The notes under the pieces: generated by a model
The model's input: the letters and a program-made list of their open reading frames with translations, nothing else
Databases searched by the model: none
Told to the model about the DNA's origin: nothing
Translations under genes and position numbers: made by a program
Source: DASVWH01 sp036389715
Lineage (GTDB): Bacteria > Acidobacteriota > Blastocatellia > Pyrinomonadales > Pyrinomonadaceae
Direction: 5' to 3'
NCBI GenBank assembly: GCA_036389715.1
Contig: DASVWH010000122.1
Coordinates: 1 to 57,506 of the forward strand
DNA length: 57,506 nucleotides
Part shown: positions 1 to 8,797 of the stretch, in pieces
Position numbering within the stretch: the stretch's first letter is position 1
Layout of the letters: each line of letters starts with the position of its first letter

Positions 1-1
1 T

Positions 2-1666
2 GGAATAACGATACCTAACGGGACAGATGAGATGGGGTTTTCACTACATTTCGGGAAAAGAGAGTTATACAACATCGAGACTAAAGCAGGGCCTGACGAT
101 ATTTCCATCAAGCCGGGAGAGACTTATGTTTTCACTCTTTCCGAGATAAGAGTGCAGAATTGGGAGCGATTCAGGAAGAGGGAGCATAAGCCTGATGCGA
201 AGAAGCTTATCTTGCACTTTCAACTTCTTAGTTTCGGAGACGGAACAGGATTCTGGGGAAATGAGGGGATGGCGGTTCCACACGGGCCGGACGCAAAATC
301 TAGTTTGGAACATTGCCAGCCGCAGCCGGACTTGAGAGATTCGGGCGGCATGAAATTCCAGCCAGCATCATGGAGCAAGCAGACAGAGATATTCCCGATT
401 AACGATTTGCCAGCAGAAAGTTTGCTGGCAAATCTTTTATCCACTGAACTATCGAAGCTGACTCTCCTCAAATTGAACCCACAGTCGCAACTATGTTGTT
501 CCGGCAATGAATGCTATCGCTCCAAGCCATATCTCAGAGATTGCGCGTGCGACCCAACAGGAAAGAACGCGCTTGAGGCCGCCTCTTGTAGTGACCCATT
601 AGGAAGTTGTAGGTCATTTACAATCAGGTGGGAAGAGTGCGGTGACGGTTATTGCGCTGAAACAGATTTTATCCCTTGCGGGAGCACAACGCCGTCGCCA
701 ACGCCTACCCCGACGCCGACGCCCGCCACTGCGCCCGAGTGTGACCCGAGCACCAAATCCAACCCCGGTTGCGTTTGCGTCACCGGCGCTTTCGGTGCGC
801 CCTACTGGGACTGCGATTGCTTCGGGAGTGTGCCCGCGGACCTAAACACGTATCCGGCCAACAGCGGCTGCCGCAGCGACATGCGTCTCATTTCACCTTA
901 CTGCTGCGCCTGCATAGACCAGAGTCCCTGCCCGAACGGCGGCTACCGCGATAAATACAGTTGCCAGTGTGTTTCACCCACACCGACGCCGACCCCGACT
1001 CCGCCGCCGCCACCGCACAGCGTCGAAAATCCGTGCGTCGGAGACCCCGGATACTCCGGCTTCTCTTCTACATATTGTGTTGAAGGAGAGAGCCATTGGA
1101 GTTGTAGCCTCAATAACTGCGTTTACAATTCGCCTGTGCTGGTAGACGTGCGGGGTGACGGCTTCGCCCTGACCGATGCCGCCAGCGGCGTGGCTTTCAA
1201 CTTTAGCGGCGACGGCCCCATGCGTATGTCCTGGACTGCCGCAGGCTCGGATGATGCCTTTCTAGTGCTCGACCGTAACGGCAACGGGACGATAGACGAC
1301 GGCACGGAACTGTTCGGCAATCTCACGCCGCAGCCACGCTCGCCCGATGCTAACGGCTTTCTGGCGCTGGCCGAATATGACAAGCCCGTCAACGGAGGCA
1401 ATGGCGACGGAGCAATAAGCAGTCGTGACGCCATCTTCGCCAGCCTTCGTCTCTGGCAGGACATGAACCATAACGGCATCTCGGAATCGTGGGAGCTGCA
1501 TCCGCTGCCTGCGCTTAACGTGGCGAAACTGGAGCTCGATTATAAAGAGTCGAAGAGGGTTGACCGGTACGGGAATCGGTTCAGGTATCGCGCGAAGGTC
1601 AGAGACGAGCATGACGCGCAGGTGGGACGCTGGGCCTGGGATGTGTTCTTCCGCAGCGCCCTTTAA
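2..1666 (+). CDS. Modular secreted/surface protein with Pro-Thr linkers and calcium-binding-like C-terminus (5' partial)
   Basis: The frame is open to the left edge, so the start probably lies outside the window; the first ATG inside is at 32, with no convincing ribosome site. The visible part has an N-terminal domain I do not recognise (about 150 residues), then Cys-rich segments separated by two low-complexity Thr-Pro linkers (around 660-725 and 975-1015 in DNA), then a C-terminal region with Asp/Asn/Gly-rich motifs such as LDRNGNGTIDDGTELFG and DMNHNGISESWEL. These resemble the EF-hand-like or RTX-associated calcium-binding repeats of large secreted proteins. Paired Cys and Pro-Thr linkers suggest an extracytoplasmic location. 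The gene converges on the next gene and ends just before a shared hairpin. The function is unknown; adhesin or surface-layer roles are possible but not shown. Confidence 0.75.
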   Translation, partial: GITIPNGTDEMGFSLHFGKRELYNIETKAGPDDISIKPGETYVFTLSEIRVQNWERFRKREHKPDAKKLILHFQLLSFGDGTGFWGNEGMAVPHGPDAKSSLEHCQPQPDLRDSGGMKFQPASWSKQTEIFPINDLPAESLLANLLSTELSKLTLLKLNPQSQLCCSGNECYRSKPYLRDCACDPTGKNALEAASCSDPLGSCRSFTIRWEECGDGYCAETDFIPCGSTTPSPTPTPTPTPATAPECDPSTKSNPGCVCVTGAFGAPYWDCDCFGSVPADLNTYPANSGCRSDMRLISPYCCACIDQSPCPNGGYRDKYSCQCVSPTPTPTPTPPPPPHSVENPCVGDPGYSGFSSTYCVEGESHWSCSLNNCVYNSPVLVDVRGDGFALTDAASGVAFNFSGDGPMRMSWTAAGSDDAFLVLDRNGNGTIDDGTELFGNLTPQPRSPDANGFLALAEYDKPVNGGNGDGAISSRDAIFASLRLWQDMNHNGISESWELHPLPALNVAKLELDYKESKRVDRYGNRFRYRAKVRDEHDAQVGRWAWDVFFRSAL

Positions 1667-1708
1667 TAGCTGCGAGCGGGGCGGCCCGGGACGCGGGGCG
1701 AAAAATGG

Positions 1709-1755
1709 AAGGCAGAAGGAAGGGCTTCGGGTGGAGCCTCTCCCTTCTGCCTTTT
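1709..1755. terminator. Hairpin between convergent genes
   Basis: AAGGCAGAAGG (1709-1719) pairs perfectly with CCTTCTGCCTT (1743-1753) and a short T tract follows on the plus strand. It lies between the convergent stop codons at 1666 and 1761, so it may serve both genes. Confidence 0.65.
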
Positions 1756-1760
1756 CCCTC

Positions 1761-3479
1761 TTAGTCGTTGGCGGCGCGGCGTGAAGAGAGCAGCCGCGCG
1801 GTCTCTACGAGTTGGACGAACTCCGAGCGATAGCCCTGCCGGTCCCCGCCCGTCGAGGCCCTCGCCAGTTCGAGCACCTGTTTGTAGCTGGCGTCCGCCT
1901 TGTACCTCGAATCCCGCAGGAGCATCCCGAAGGCCGCGACCGCCGAGGCGAAGCGGAAGTTTTCGGATGCGGCGGCGAGGTTCGCCCTGCGGTCCGCGAC
2001 CCCGATGTTGAGCAGCTTGCTGCGCTCCTCCGTCGGCTCTTTGTAGCGCAGCTTGACGGTCAGCAACTCGTCGCTGCCCGCCATTTCGTTAGGGGCGGTC
2101 GGCTGCTGGTACTTGAGCGGGTCAACGCCCGGGTTCTCCCACTTCTGGCCGTAGGGCACGACTTCGTACAGGGCCGTGACGGTATGGCCCGCGCCGATCT
2201 CGCCCGCGTCCTTCGCATCGTCGTTGAAGTCGCGGTCGCGCAGCAGCCTGTTCTCGTAGCCTATCAGGCGATAGGCAGCCGCCTGCTTCGGGTTGAACTC
2301 GACCTGAACTTTAACGTCCTTGGCGATGGTGAAGAGCGTCCCGCCGACCTGCTGGCCGAGCACCTTGCGCGCCTCCTCCTGCGTGTCTATGTAGGCGTAA
2401 TTGCCGTTGCCCTTGTCGGCCAGCTGCTCCATCGTCGAGTCCTTGACGTTGCCCGTGCCGAAGCCGAGCACGGAGAGAAAGACGCCGCTCCGTCGTTTCT
2501 CTTCGATCAGGCGCACGAGGTCGCCTTCGCTGGTCACGCCGACGTTAAAGTCGCCGTCCGTGGCCAGGATGACGCGGTTCGAGCCGCCCTTGATGAAGCT
2601 CTCCTGCGCGACCTTGTAGGCGAGCCGAATGCCCTCGCCGCCGTTGGTCGAGCCTCCGGCCTCCAGCCGGTCCAGCGCCGAGAGGATTTCGCCTTTGCGG
2701 TCGCCCGCCGTCGGCGGCAGGACCAGCCCGCTGTTGCCCGCGTAGACGACGATGGCCACGCGGTCGCGCGCGCTCAACTGTTCGACCAGCACCTTCATCG
2801 CGGATTTCAGGAGCGGCAGCTTGCGCGCGTCGTTCATCGAGCCCGAGACATCTACGAGAAAGACCAGGTTGGCGGGCGGCAGGTTTTCCAGGGGGATGCG
2901 CTTGCCCTGGAGGCCGATGTGCACGAGGCGGTGCGCGGGGTTCCAGGGAGCTTCGGAAACCTCTGCCGTGACGGAGAAGGGCGCGTCGCCGACCGGCTGC
3001 GGATAGTCGTAAGAGAAATAATTGACCAGCTCTTCGATGCGGACGGCATCCTTGGGCGGCAGTTGGCCGTCTTTGAGAAAGCGGCGCGTGTTGCTGTAAG
3101 AGGCCGTGTCAACGTCGATCGAGAAGGTCGAGAGCGGCGCGCGTGCCGCATCCAGAAACGGATTCTCGTCAATGTGGCTATAAGCCTCCGTATTGCCCTC
3201 CACGGGCTCTTCTTCGCGCATGGCGCTCGTGTCCTGCACCGGGGACGCGGTGGCTGTCCCGCTGGCCATCGCCGAATTGGCGCTGGCCGTAGAGCCGCTC
3301 GGCGTCGCGGTCTTGGAAGCCACGGTCTCCTGCCAACTCTCTTTAACGCAGGATGAAAGAAGCAGCGCCGCGAGCAGGCACAGCACCGGGAAGAGCCCGC
3401 CCCTCACCGTCGCCCGTCTGCCGCCGCGCGGCTGCCCGTTTGATTCAGAACCCCTTGCGATTCGTCCGTCGTCTCTCAT
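1761..3479 (-). CDS. von Willebrand factor type A lipoprotein, YfbK-like
   Basis: 572 residues from the ATG at 3479, which has GGAGGAG a few bases upstream; a TTG at 3494 is part of that ribosome site and was not chosen. The N-terminus has a hydrophobic stretch ending in a lipobox (LLLSSC, Cys about 44), so the protein is probably a lipoprotein. A Thr/Ser/Ala-rich linker follows, then the conserved N-terminal segment of the YfbK family (NPFLDA...STFSIDVDTASY), a VWA domain with an intact MIDAS start (DVSGSMN, Asp about 210) and TDGDFNVG, and a C-terminal DUF3520-like region. Family members are often called Ca-activated chloride channel proteins, but that name is not functional evidence. A role in metal-dependent protein binding at the envelope is the safest inference. 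Confidence 0.9.
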   Translation of the reverse strand: MRDDGRIARGSESNGQPRGGRRATVRGGLFPVLCLLAALLLSSCVKESWQETVASKTATPSGSTASANSAMASGTATASPVQDTSAMREEEPVEGNTEAYSHIDENPFLDAARAPLSTFSIDVDTASYSNTRRFLKDGQLPPKDAVRIEELVNYFSYDYPQPVGDAPFSVTAEVSEAPWNPAHRLVHIGLQGKRIPLENLPPANLVFLVDVSGSMNDARKLPLLKSAMKVLVEQLSARDRVAIVVYAGNSGLVLPPTAGDRKGEILSALDRLEAGGSTNGGEGIRLAYKVAQESFIKGGSNRVILATDGDFNVGVTSEGDLVRLIEEKRRSGVFLSVLGFGTGNVKDSTMEQLADKGNGNYAYIDTQEEARKVLGQQVGGTLFTIAKDVKVQVEFNPKQAAAYRLIGYENRLLRDRDFNDDAKDAGEIGAGHTVTALYEVVPYGQKWENPGVDPLKYQQPTAPNEMAGSDELLTVKLRYKEPTEERSKLLNIGVADRRANLAAASENFRFASAVAAFGMLLRDSRYKADASYKQVLELARASTGGDRQGYRSEFVQLVETARLLSSRRAAND

Positions 3480-3691
3480 CACATTCTCCTCCAACTGCTT
3501 CTGTGTCAGTCTGCGGCTCGTTCACGCGAAAGTGCAGACGCCTGCCGCTGACCGCGTGCCCGAACATCGGGCCGCCCCCTCGAAAGAGCCCGGCCGCGAA
3601 AGCCCCGCTCGCCGGACTGCTGTTTACCTCACAGCACATTGAATGCAGAGCGCCCGCGAAACTTGCAGGCAACGGAAGTTAAAGATGGAAG

Positions 3692-4282
3692 TTAAAATTG
3701 GCGGAACGGTCGGACGCCGGGCATCAACGCAGCCGTCATGCGCGGCGCTTGGACCAGGACGGGGATGGCCGTGCGGATGTCGTAGGTTAGTTTCACGCCG
3801 GATAGTCCGGTCTCTTCCGGGCCTGCGGTTGAAACCGCGACGCGCGCATAGTAGCTGGACTTTGCAGCGCCCGGCTCTTCGCACCGGACGCAGTCGCCCG
3901 GCAGCGTGTAGGTGACGCGATTAGCCTCAGCGAATGGCTCTCGAATCTCAATCGCAGCACTCGGCAGCGCGCTCTGCGGCCCGTCTTCCGGCCTGATGAA
4001 ATACGTCCTCACCCAGACGCTCTGCGGCGCGGGCTGGCCCGGCTCTCGCCGGAGCGTTAAGGTCGTGTAGCTCTTGCGGTTGATGAAGTCCAGTGAGACA
4101 TAGTCCACACTGTAATTGACCGGCAGGCGGTCGGCTGCGGCGGCCCTCGTGGACGGCCGGGCGTCGAAGGCAACTGTGCGAACTATTCCGCTCAGGGCGG
4201 TCAGGTAGCCCGTCAGCGAAATCATGCTGCCGAGGATGATGAAAAAGAGCGTGACTCCCGGCAGGTGTTTCCCGATACGCAT
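3692..4282 (-). CDS. Membrane-anchored protein of unknown function
   Basis: 196 residues. The ATG at 4282 has AAGGAG about 8 bases upstream. One N-terminal hydrophobic segment (about residues 8-30) is followed by a soluble beta-rich region with a Cys-x-x-Cys pair (CVRC). I recognise no family. The topology suggests one membrane anchor or an uncleaved signal with a periplasmic domain. It lies in the same direction as the genes on both sides but is separated by more than 130 bases from each, so it may have its own promoter. Confidence 0.7.
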   Translation of the reverse strand: MRIGKHLPGVTLFFIILGSMISLTGYLTALSGIVRTVAFDARPSTRAAAADRLPVNYSVDYVSLDFINRKSYTTLTLRREPGQPAPQSVWVRTYFIRPEDGPQSALPSAAIEIREPFAEANRVTYTLPGDCVRCEEPGAAKSSYYARVAVSTAGPEETGLSGVKLTYDIRTAIPVLVQAPRMTAALMPGVRPFRQF

Positions 4283-4420
4283 CGCAGGACTCCTTCTTCA
4301 AGGCTTCGGGCCGCGCCGGAGCGGACAAAGAGCCCGCCCGTGCTCGGCCGCCGGGCCGGGGCTTTTCGGCCGCCCGAAGACCGCTGCCCGAAAATCGCAA
4401 TTCTCTCCGCTTGAAGAATG

Positions 4421-4696
4421 CTAGGGCTGGCTCGCTCTTGCGCGTTTGAAGAAATAATTTCCCGCGCCGATAGTCACGCCCTCATTATTGATGGCCTGGA
4501 AGGTGATTAGCTCCCAGCCCTGCGCGCCCAGCTCGTTCATCGTTCTCTCCGAGAGATTGCGCGCGCCCGGAACGTAGACGACCCTGTATTCCCAGGTCGT
4601 CTGCCCCGTCCGTTGCTGCCGCTGCGCGTAGCCTGTCCAGCCGACCAGCCCGAAGAGAATCGCCGCCGCGATAATCAACCAGACCCTGCTTCTCAT
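4421..4696 (-). CDS. Small DUF4177-like membrane-anchored protein
   Basis: 91 residues; the ATG at 4696 is preceded by an AAGGGAG-type ribosome site. An N-terminal transmembrane or signal segment (about residues 5-24) leads into a short domain with WEYRVVYVPG and LNELGAQGWEL-like features (here MNELGAQGWELITF), which is the hallmark of the DUF4177 family of small proteins. The biochemical role of that family is not known. The family call rests on the motif by eye. Confidence 0.75.
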   Translation of the reverse strand: MRSRVWLIIAAAILFGLVGWTGYAQRQQRTGQTTWEYRVVYVPGARNLSERTMNELGAQGWELITFQAINNEGVTIGAGNYFFKRARASQP

Positions 4697-4859
4697 AACA
4701 TTCCTTACTCCCTTCAGCGGTTTGAAAGCTCAAGAGCTTTGAAGACGGTCTCGCCGTCTAAAAAGTAAAGCCGGAGAAAGCCGCCCGTTTAGAGAGCACG
4801 CAGGAGCCGCGGAAATGTTCCCGAAGTATCGTCGCAGCCTGTTTTTGCAGGGCGCGCCG

Positions 4860-6254
4860 TTATCTGACCTTTCCCATCAGCCTGCGAATCGCCGGATTGA
4901 GCAGCGCGAGCGCCACCGTGGCGACGAGCAGCCCGAGCGCGATGAAGCCGTAGAGCTTGACCAGCGTCGAGGGACTGTCGGCCCTGAAGAAGCCCGAGAG
5001 ATAGCCCGCGAGCTTGCTTCCGAGCGCGGCGGCCAGAAACCAGACGCCCATCATGATGCCGAGCAGCTTGGCTGGCGCGAGCTTCGTCACGGTGCTCAGT
5101 CCGACCGGGCTCAGACACATCTCGCCGACGACCTCCAGAAAGTAGAGGCTGATGAGCCAGAGCGGGCTGATCCTGCCGTAGGCGGTCAGCGCCGAGGCCG
5201 GAATCATCAGCAGGTATCCGAGCCCGATGAAGAGCAGGCCGAAGGTGAACTTCGCCGGGCTCGACGGCTGGCGCTTGCCCATCCTCAGCCAGAGCATGGA
5301 GAAGAGCGGGGCCAGGATGATGACGAAAAAGGCCGTCGAGGATTGCAGCCAGCTGGCGGGGAATTGCCGCCCGGCGAATTCCGTCAGGACCAGGCTCTTG
5401 GCGAAGAGATTAAGGCTCGCCCCCTTCTGCTCGTAGGCCCCCCAGAAGAGGATCGTGAAGAGAAAGAGGATGAAGATGGCGGCGACGCGCTTCCACTCTT
5501 CGCGCGTCAGGGGTTCTTTGGGAATCACGTCAATCTGTTCGCGCCGCCGCTGAATCCTCTGCCCGACGTGCGCCAGCCTGCGCCCCTGTGCCATGTACAT
5601 AATCAGCCCGAGAGTCATGCCGACCCCGGCCGCCCCGAAGCCCCAGTGCCAGCTCGTATTCGGATTCATGCCCATCGAAGAGAGGAACGACTTGAAGCCG
5701 ATGCCCTCGGCCAGGTAGCCGACCACCAGCGGGGCCAGCACCGCGCCGAGGTTGATGCCCATGTAAAAGATCGAGAAGCCGCTGTCGCGTCGCGGGTCGT
5801 TCTCGCCGTAAATGCTGCCGACCATCGAGCTGATGTTCGGCTTGAGCATCCCGGTCCCGAGCGCAATCAGGACCAGCCCCGCGTAGAAGAAGGGCAGCGA
5901 AGCGAAGACCATCGAGAAATGGCCGCACGCGATGATGACGCCGCCGATGAGCACCGCGAGCCGCGCGCCCAGGATGCGGTCCGCGATCAGCCCGCCGGGC
6001 AGGGCCGTCAGGTAAACGGACATCGTGTATGTCCCGTAGATGGAGGTCGCGCGCACGGTGTCGAAGCCGAGCCCTCCCTGCTCGACGGGCGCAACCATGT
6101 AGAGCACCAGGATGGCGCGCATCCCGTAATAGCTGAAGCGCTCCCAAAGCTCTGTGAAGAAGAGCGTCGAGAGCCCCTTCGGGTGTCCCCAGAAGCCGGA
6201 CGTGTCTTCGACCGGCGCGGGCGCGGCGAGCGTCGGAACAGTGATTTCCTTCAT
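4860..6254 (-). CDS. POT/PTR family proton-dependent oligopeptide transporter
   Basis: 464 residues with about twelve to fourteen hydrophobic segments. The E-x-x-E-R-F motif of proton-coupled peptide transporters is present in the first helix (ELWERFSYYGMRAILVLYM), and the family signature FSIFYMGINLGA appears in the fifth-helix region. These proteins import di- and tripeptides with protons across the inner membrane. The length is slightly short of the usual 480-510. The ATG at 6254 begins MKEITVPTL. The gene is monocistronic by spacing. Substrate range cannot be read from sequence. Confidence 0.93.
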   Translation of the reverse strand: MKEITVPTLAAPAPVEDTSGFWGHPKGLSTLFFTELWERFSYYGMRAILVLYMVAPVEQGGLGFDTVRATSIYGTYTMSVYLTALPGGLIADRILGARLAVLIGGVIIACGHFSMVFASLPFFYAGLVLIALGTGMLKPNISSMVGSIYGENDPRRDSGFSIFYMGINLGAVLAPLVVGYLAEGIGFKSFLSSMGMNPNTSWHWGFGAAGVGMTLGLIMYMAQGRRLAHVGQRIQRRREQIDVIPKEPLTREEWKRVAAIFILFLFTILFWGAYEQKGASLNLFAKSLVLTEFAGRQFPASWLQSSTAFFVIILAPLFSMLWLRMGKRQPSSPAKFTFGLLFIGLGYLLMIPASALTAYGRISPLWLISLYFLEVVGEMCLSPVGLSTVTKLAPAKLLGIMMGVWFLAAALGSKLAGYLSGFFRADSPSTLVKLYGFIALGLLVATVALALLNPAIRRLMGKVR

Positions 6255-6406
6255 AGAGTTATTTGTTCACCAATCTTTAGAGGAGTTGAGACAGCTTAAT
6301 CTTCGACCGCTGCGGGCCGTTCACGAAAACCGGGACGATGCTTGCGGGCCAGCGCGACGACGACGCCTGCGGCGCTGATGCGCCGCGCCCGCTCGGACCG
6401 AGCGCC

Positions 6407-7801
6407 CTAGCGCCCGCCGCTTTCCGCCTTCAAGCGTTCGATGGCACGCTCCAGCGCCCGGTCGCGGCGCGCACGCAAATCCTGCCTGTCGAGCGTGATC
6501 TTTTCGTCGGGCACGACGCCTGCGCCTTCGAGCCGCATTCCGCCCGCCGTCCGATAGTCCATCTCGCTGACATCCAGCTCGCCGCCGTCGGGCAGGATGT
6601 GGCGGCGGCGAATGGCCAGCACACAGCCGCAGGTGTTCTGCCCGATGATGGTCGCCAGCCCCGCTTCCTTGAGTGCCGCCGCGAAGATTTCAGCCGCGCT
6701 CGAAGTCCGCTCAGAGGTCAGGATGACGAGCGGCGCGCGAAAGCTCTTGATGGCGTCGGGGGCGAGCAGCATGACGGCGCGCGTCTGCGGCTCGAAGCGG
6801 ATGCGGCCCGCGCGGTCCGTGAACCGCCCGAGGCTCCGGCCGTAGGGCAGGAAAGCCGAAGCTATCTCGGTCATCGCCTCGGCCTCGCCGCCGCCGTTGT
6901 TGCGCAGGTCTATGACGAGCCCGCGGACGCCGCCGAGCCTGCGTTCCAGAGCGCGCATGAACTCGACCGCGACCGCCTGCGTAAAGACATCGAACTCGGC
7001 CAGGCCGTAATCATGACGGATGCGGCGCACGCGCAGGGTCGGCTCGCGCTCGCGCCACTCGCGCCTGAGCGTCGTTGTCCGCTCCCTTTCATCCGCGCCC
7101 GCCCAAACGACTCTGACGGTAGAATCGCGCGGGCCTTCAAAGAGCCTGGACATCGCCTGAAGGCGCGCGGCGGCGCGCGTTGATGCGCCCGTCTGCTCCT
7201 GCAAACGGCGCGCGAAGACAGTCCCGGCGGGTTCGCCGTCAATGCTTAAGAGCAGGTCACCGGCGCGCATCCCGGCGCGCTCGGCCGCGGAGCCGGGCTC
7301 GACCGCGAAGACTACAGCCTGGCCCCCCACTTCGCGCAGAGAGACGCCGACGCTGATGAAGCGCGGGTGCTGCCAGTCAAACTTTTCGTCGGGCGCATAG
7401 ACGCGCGTGTGCGCGTCGCGCAGGGCATTAACCATTCTGCGCAGCACGGCGTAGAGTTCGGCCGGACTGTCAGCCTCGGCTGCGAGCGGGCGCAGGGCGG
7501 CGCGCTCGGCCTGCCAGTCGAGACCGTTGAAGGTCGGGTCATAGTAACGGTCGCGGATGGTCTGCCAGGCGTCGTCGAAAACGGCGAGCCGTCCTTCGCG
7601 CGTCCCGGTAGAAACCACGCTCCCGTCACGAGCGAGCGCGCTCACCGCGTTGAAGGGCCCGGCGGCGGAGGGCCGGAGAGGCGAAAGGAGAAGAGAGAAG
7701 GCCAACAGCAGGGCCGTGCCGGGAGGCGCACGACGAGAACGGCAAGGAGCGCACGGCCCCCGCGCCTTTTCACGCTTCGACTTTTTGCCTCTTCCCCTCA
7801 T
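6407..7801 (-). CDS. S41 (C-terminal-processing-like) peptidase with PDZ domain and altered dyad
   Basis: 464 residues. A basic N-terminus and hydrophobic stretch (about 28-47) look like a signal or anchor. The order is an N-terminal helical domain (DAHTRVY near 130), a PDZ domain (about 150-245) and an S41 core with LVIDLRNNGGG (about 295-305). The nucleophile is Ser368 in TSSAAEIF. In classical CtpA-type enzymes the general-base Lys lies 25 residues on in a GKG context; here that position is Cys393 in NTCGCV. Either the enzyme uses another mechanism, as tricorn-like relatives do, or it is inactive. The start codon overlaps the stop of the upstream TonB-fusion gene by four bases, so the two are translationally coupled and probably act together in the periplasm. 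Confidence 0.88.
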   Translation of the reverse strand: MRGRGKKSKREKARGPCAPCRSRRAPPGTALLLAFSLLLSPLRPSAAGPFNAVSALARDGSVVSTGTREGRLAVFDDAWQTIRDRYYDPTFNGLDWQAERAALRPLAAEADSPAELYAVLRRMVNALRDAHTRVYAPDEKFDWQHPRFISVGVSLREVGGQAVVFAVEPGSAAERAGMRAGDLLLSIDGEPAGTVFARRLQEQTGASTRAAARLQAMSRLFEGPRDSTVRVVWAGADERERTTTLRREWREREPTLRVRRIRHDYGLAEFDVFTQAVAVEFMRALERRLGGVRGLVIDLRNNGGGEAEAMTEIASAFLPYGRSLGRFTDRAGRIRFEPQTRAVMLLAPDAIKSFRAPLVILTSERTSSAAEIFAAALKEAGLATIIGQNTCGCVLAIRRRHILPDGGELDVSEMDYRTAGGMRLEGAGVVPDEKITLDRQDLRARRDRALERAIERLKAESGGR

Positions 7802-8700
7802 TGTTTTTGCGGGCGGCGAAAATTATAACGCAGCAGGACGCGCACGGGGACGGGCGTGCCGCCCCGCAGCGCCGGGCGAAAGTGTAGTTGCCTGACAGTC
7901 CTGACGGCTTCCTCGTCAAGCCCGAAGCCGCCCCAGCGGACGACCTCCGCGCGCCTCACCTCGCCCGCCTCGTCGAGTTCGACCTGAACGTCAACCGTCG
8001 CCTCGGCTTCGGCGCTGCGGGCCGTCTCAGGATAAGCGGGGCGCAGGCGGCGATAGGGTTGCGGGAGTCGCAGCCCCACGCGCGCAGCCGCTGCCTCGTC
8101 CTCCGGGGCATCTTCGACCAGAGGCGCAGGGCTCTCTCTGGCCGCTGCTCGCTCGCGGCCCTCTGCTTCCTCGAACGCCCGCATCAGGGCCGCGTATCGC
8201 TTCGCGCGCAGGGGCAGCTCGGCCAGCAACGCTCTCTCCGCCTCTTCCGGCGACGGTGCTTGAAAGCTCGGGCGCTCCCAGCCGAGCAGCCTTCCGGTCC
8301 GCGCGCTGACGATGAAGATGGAGGCGTAAGCCTCGTAAAAGACCGGGCCGCCGGACGGCGAGCGGCGCAGCGTCTGGGCGTCGCCCGTGATGAAGAGAGC
8401 GCAGCCGATGGCCGCGCCCAGGTCACGCGCTTCCGCGAGCGTCATGTTGAGCGAACCATTGTAGCCGATGCCGCGTGCGGCCGCGCTGCTCTCTTCCCGG
8501 TCCATCACCAGGAGGCTCTTGTCTGAAGCAAGCGCGCCGGACAACTGCGCGGTCGCGCGCAGGCCCGTCTGCGTCCCGCCGAGATCGAGCACCGCAACTC
8601 TCGTCTGCCGCGCTCCCGTCTGCGCCGCCGCCAGCGATGCCGCCAGCAGGCATATCAGGGGCCAGACGAAGATGCGGAAGCGAGGCTTTCTCAAGATCAA
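7798..8700 (-). CDS. CsgG/FlgO-like domain fused to TonB C-terminal domain
   Basis: 300 residues with a cleavable-looking signal peptide (hydrophobic about 10-26, ending AAAQT). Residues about 30-150 (RVAVLDLGG..., VMDREES, EARDLGAAIGCALFITGD) resemble the alpha/beta domain of CsgG, FlgO and TolB-N-like proteins. A charged Glu/Ala-rich linker follows, then a TonB C-terminal domain (PAYPETARSAEAEATVDVQVELDEAGEV to the end). There is no permanent N-terminal transmembrane anchor of the sort an ExbBD-energised TonB needs, so it is more likely a periplasmic or peptidoglycan-associated protein than a true energy transducer. It is coupled by a four-base overlap to the S41 peptidase gene downstream. 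Confidence 0.85.
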   Translation of the reverse strand: MILRKPRFRIFVWPLICLLAASLAAAQTGARQTRVAVLDLGGTQTGLRATAQLSGALASDKSLLVMDREESSAAARGIGYNGSLNMTLAEARDLGAAIGCALFITGDAQTLRRSPSGGPVFYEAYASIFIVSARTGRLLGWERPSFQAPSPEEAERALLAELPLRAKRYAALMRAFEEAEGRERAAARESPAPLVEDAPEDEAAAARVGLRLPQPYRRLRPAYPETARSAEAEATVDVQVELDEAGEVRRAEVVRWGGFGLDEEAVRTVRQLHFRPALRGGTPVPVRVLLRYNFRRPQKQ

Positions 8701-8797
8701 AACTCAAAGGGCCGAAGCTCGATGTTTACTGCGCCAGCAGTGCCGAACAGAGTATCGAAAAGAGTGCTGAAAAGAGTACCGAAAAAAGCGGCTGCTC

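Noticed and set aside
1812..3356. Long plus-strand frame opposite the VWA lipoprotein gene
   Set aside because: It has Arg/Val/Ala-rich composition without motifs, is fully antisense to a clear VWA gene, and is a by-product of GC-rich codon use.
4741..4765. AGACGG/CCGTCT hairpin as a terminator
   Set aside because: Neither strand has a T tract on the correct side, and the stem is only six base pairs.
4815..6299. 494-codon frame antisense to the POT transporter
   Set aside because: No domain or signal; composition (Glu/Arg/Asp/Gln-rich) is the mirror of a hydrophobic membrane protein gene.
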